Shown here piece by piece: positions 63,331 to 64,000 of a stretch of 64,000 bases of DNA. Both the position numbers and the translations under genes were made by a program. The DNA lies in contig NC_007722.1 in NCBI RefSeq assembly GCF_000013005.1, positions 563,501 through 627,500 on the forward strand, written 5' to 3'. The DNA is from Erythrobacter litoralis HTCC2594 (GTDB taxonomy: Bacteria > Pseudomonadota > Alphaproteobacteria > Sphingomonadales > Sphingomonadaceae). Under the pieces are notes generated by a model. The model made no database searches, was not told where the DNA came from, and saw only the letters and a program-made list of their open reading frames with translations. Position 1 is the first letter of the stretch, and each line of letters begins with the position of its first letter.

Positions 63331-64000
63331 ATGAGCATGCAAGACCTGATGAACGCCGCCCGCGTCTCCAAAGCCTGGCCCTTCCAGGAGGCGCAGCGGC
63401 TGCTCAAGCGCTATCCGGACGGTAAACCCGGTGGCGAACCGGTGCTCTTCGAAACGGGCTATGGCCCCAGCGGTCTGCCGCATATCGGCACCTTCCAGGA
63501 GGTGCTGCGCACCACGCTGGTGCGGCGGGCCTATGAAGCGATCATCGGCGCGCGGCCCGAAGACGGCAAGACGCGCCTGGTCGCCTTCAGCGATGACATG
63601 GACGGCCTGCGCAAGGTGCCCGACAATATCGACCGCAAGGATGTGCTGGAGGCGAACCTGCACAAGCCGCTTAGCCGCATCCCGAGCCCGTTCAGCAACG
63701 AGCACGACAGCTACGCCGCGCACAACAATGCGAAGCTGCGCGAATTCCTCGACCGCTTCTGCTTCGACTACGATTTCGTCGCCTCGTCCGACATGTACAA
63801 TTCGGGGCAGTTCGACGAAGCGCTGAAGCAGGTCCTGCGCAAGAACCAGGACATTCTCGACATCATGCTGCCGACATTGCGCGCCGAGCGGGCGGCAACC
63901 TATTCGCCGGTTCTCCCGATCAGCCCGGAAACGGGCCGCGTGCTGCAGGTGCCGGTCGAAGTCGTCGATGCCGAGACAGGGATCGTACGCTTCACCGACG
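63331..64000 (+). CDS. lysK: Lysine--tRNA ligase, class I (5' part, cut by window end)
   Basis: The first 223 residues of a class I lysyl-tRNA synthetase, which is common in alphaproteobacteria and archaea instead of the class II enzyme. GYGPSGLPHIGTFQEVLRTT is the HIGH region, followed by VAFSDDMDGLRKVP and NEHDSYAAHNN, typical of this class. The frame is open to the window end; the full protein is about 520-530 residues. The start is the ATG at 63331 or the ATG at 63337. Confidence 0.94.
   Translation, partial: MSMQDLMNAARVSKAWPFQEAQRLLKRYPDGKPGGEPVLFETGYGPSGLPHIGTFQEVLRTTLVRRAYEAIIGARPEDGKTRLVAFSDDMDGLRKVPDNIDRKDVLEANLHKPLSRIPSPFSNEHDSYAAHNNAKLREFLDRFCFDYDFVASSDMYNSGQFDEALKQVLRKNQDILDIMLPTLRAERAATYSPVLPISPETGRVLQVPVEVVDAETGIVRFTD

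Overview
The window is a stretch of ordinary chromosome from a GC-rich alphaproteobacterium, most likely Sphingomonadales and probably Erythrobacteraceae (Erythrobacter/Qipengyuania/Altererythrobacter type). The reasons are the aa3 oxidase gene order ctaC-ctaD-ctaB-coxF-ctaG-ctaE-SURF1-thrC, a class I lysyl-tRNA synthetase, short overlapping operons (many 4-bp ATGA/GTGA overlaps), and several families of dispersed inverted repeats whose sequence I associate with sphingomonads. This placement is inference; no rRNA or tRNA gene is present to fix it. About 74 protein genes are supported and coding density is above 90%.

Layout. 1-8100: the end of a DUF2332 protein, then mostly minus-strand genes: epoxide-hydrolase-like enzyme, SDR, pirin, START-like protein, NUDIX, BolA (divergent from a J-domain protein), VOC proteins, GST, DUF1428 and an MpaB-like oxygenase. 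8204-11352: cobS and a class A penicillin-binding protein on the plus strand. 11349-17727: a long minus-strand cluster: two hotdog thioesterases, ruvX, DUF3089, AI-2E-type permease, lepB, acpS, pdxJ and pyrE. 17913-26601: the cytochrome c oxidase operon with heme and copper assembly factors, then thrC and an rRNA methyltransferase. 26718-29156: folB and the molybdopterin genes moaA, moaD, moaE. 29236-30883: a small membrane protein behind a perfect FNR box, convergent with an FNR-type regulator gene that overlaps a lipoprotein gene. 31092-31910: rplU-rpmA.

32108-49588 is mixed: GNAT, a di-iron-like hydrolase divergent from a TetR gene with two operator-like palindromes between them, ygfZ, patatin, ATP-grasp, pyrC, rarD, a glycine-zipper protein, a lipoprotein, astD, selO, alpha/beta hydrolase plus glycosyltransferase, YfgM-like protein plus BamB, and a large ICMT-like membrane protein. 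49706-59282 holds a MopE-motif protein, a monooxygenase-domain protein, gshA, rsmE, ubiA, a DinG/XPD helicase, a SixA-like phosphatase and two tandem DUF4402 exported proteins. 59428-60386 is a soxR/VOC divergent pair with a textbook SoxR box. 60557-62179 is a visibly less GC-rich segment with an Amj-type lipid II flippase and a TSUP permease. The window ends with an HTH protein and the start of lysK.

The most notable features outside gene content are the dispersed inverted repeats. One copy of a paired-hairpin repeat is carried in frame inside rsmE, and an almost equally long copy lies between ubiA and the helicase gene. Other copies supply the C-terminal codons and stop of RarD and of the epoxide-hydrolase-like protein. 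I found no CRISPR array, insertion sequence, prophage, tRNA or rRNA.
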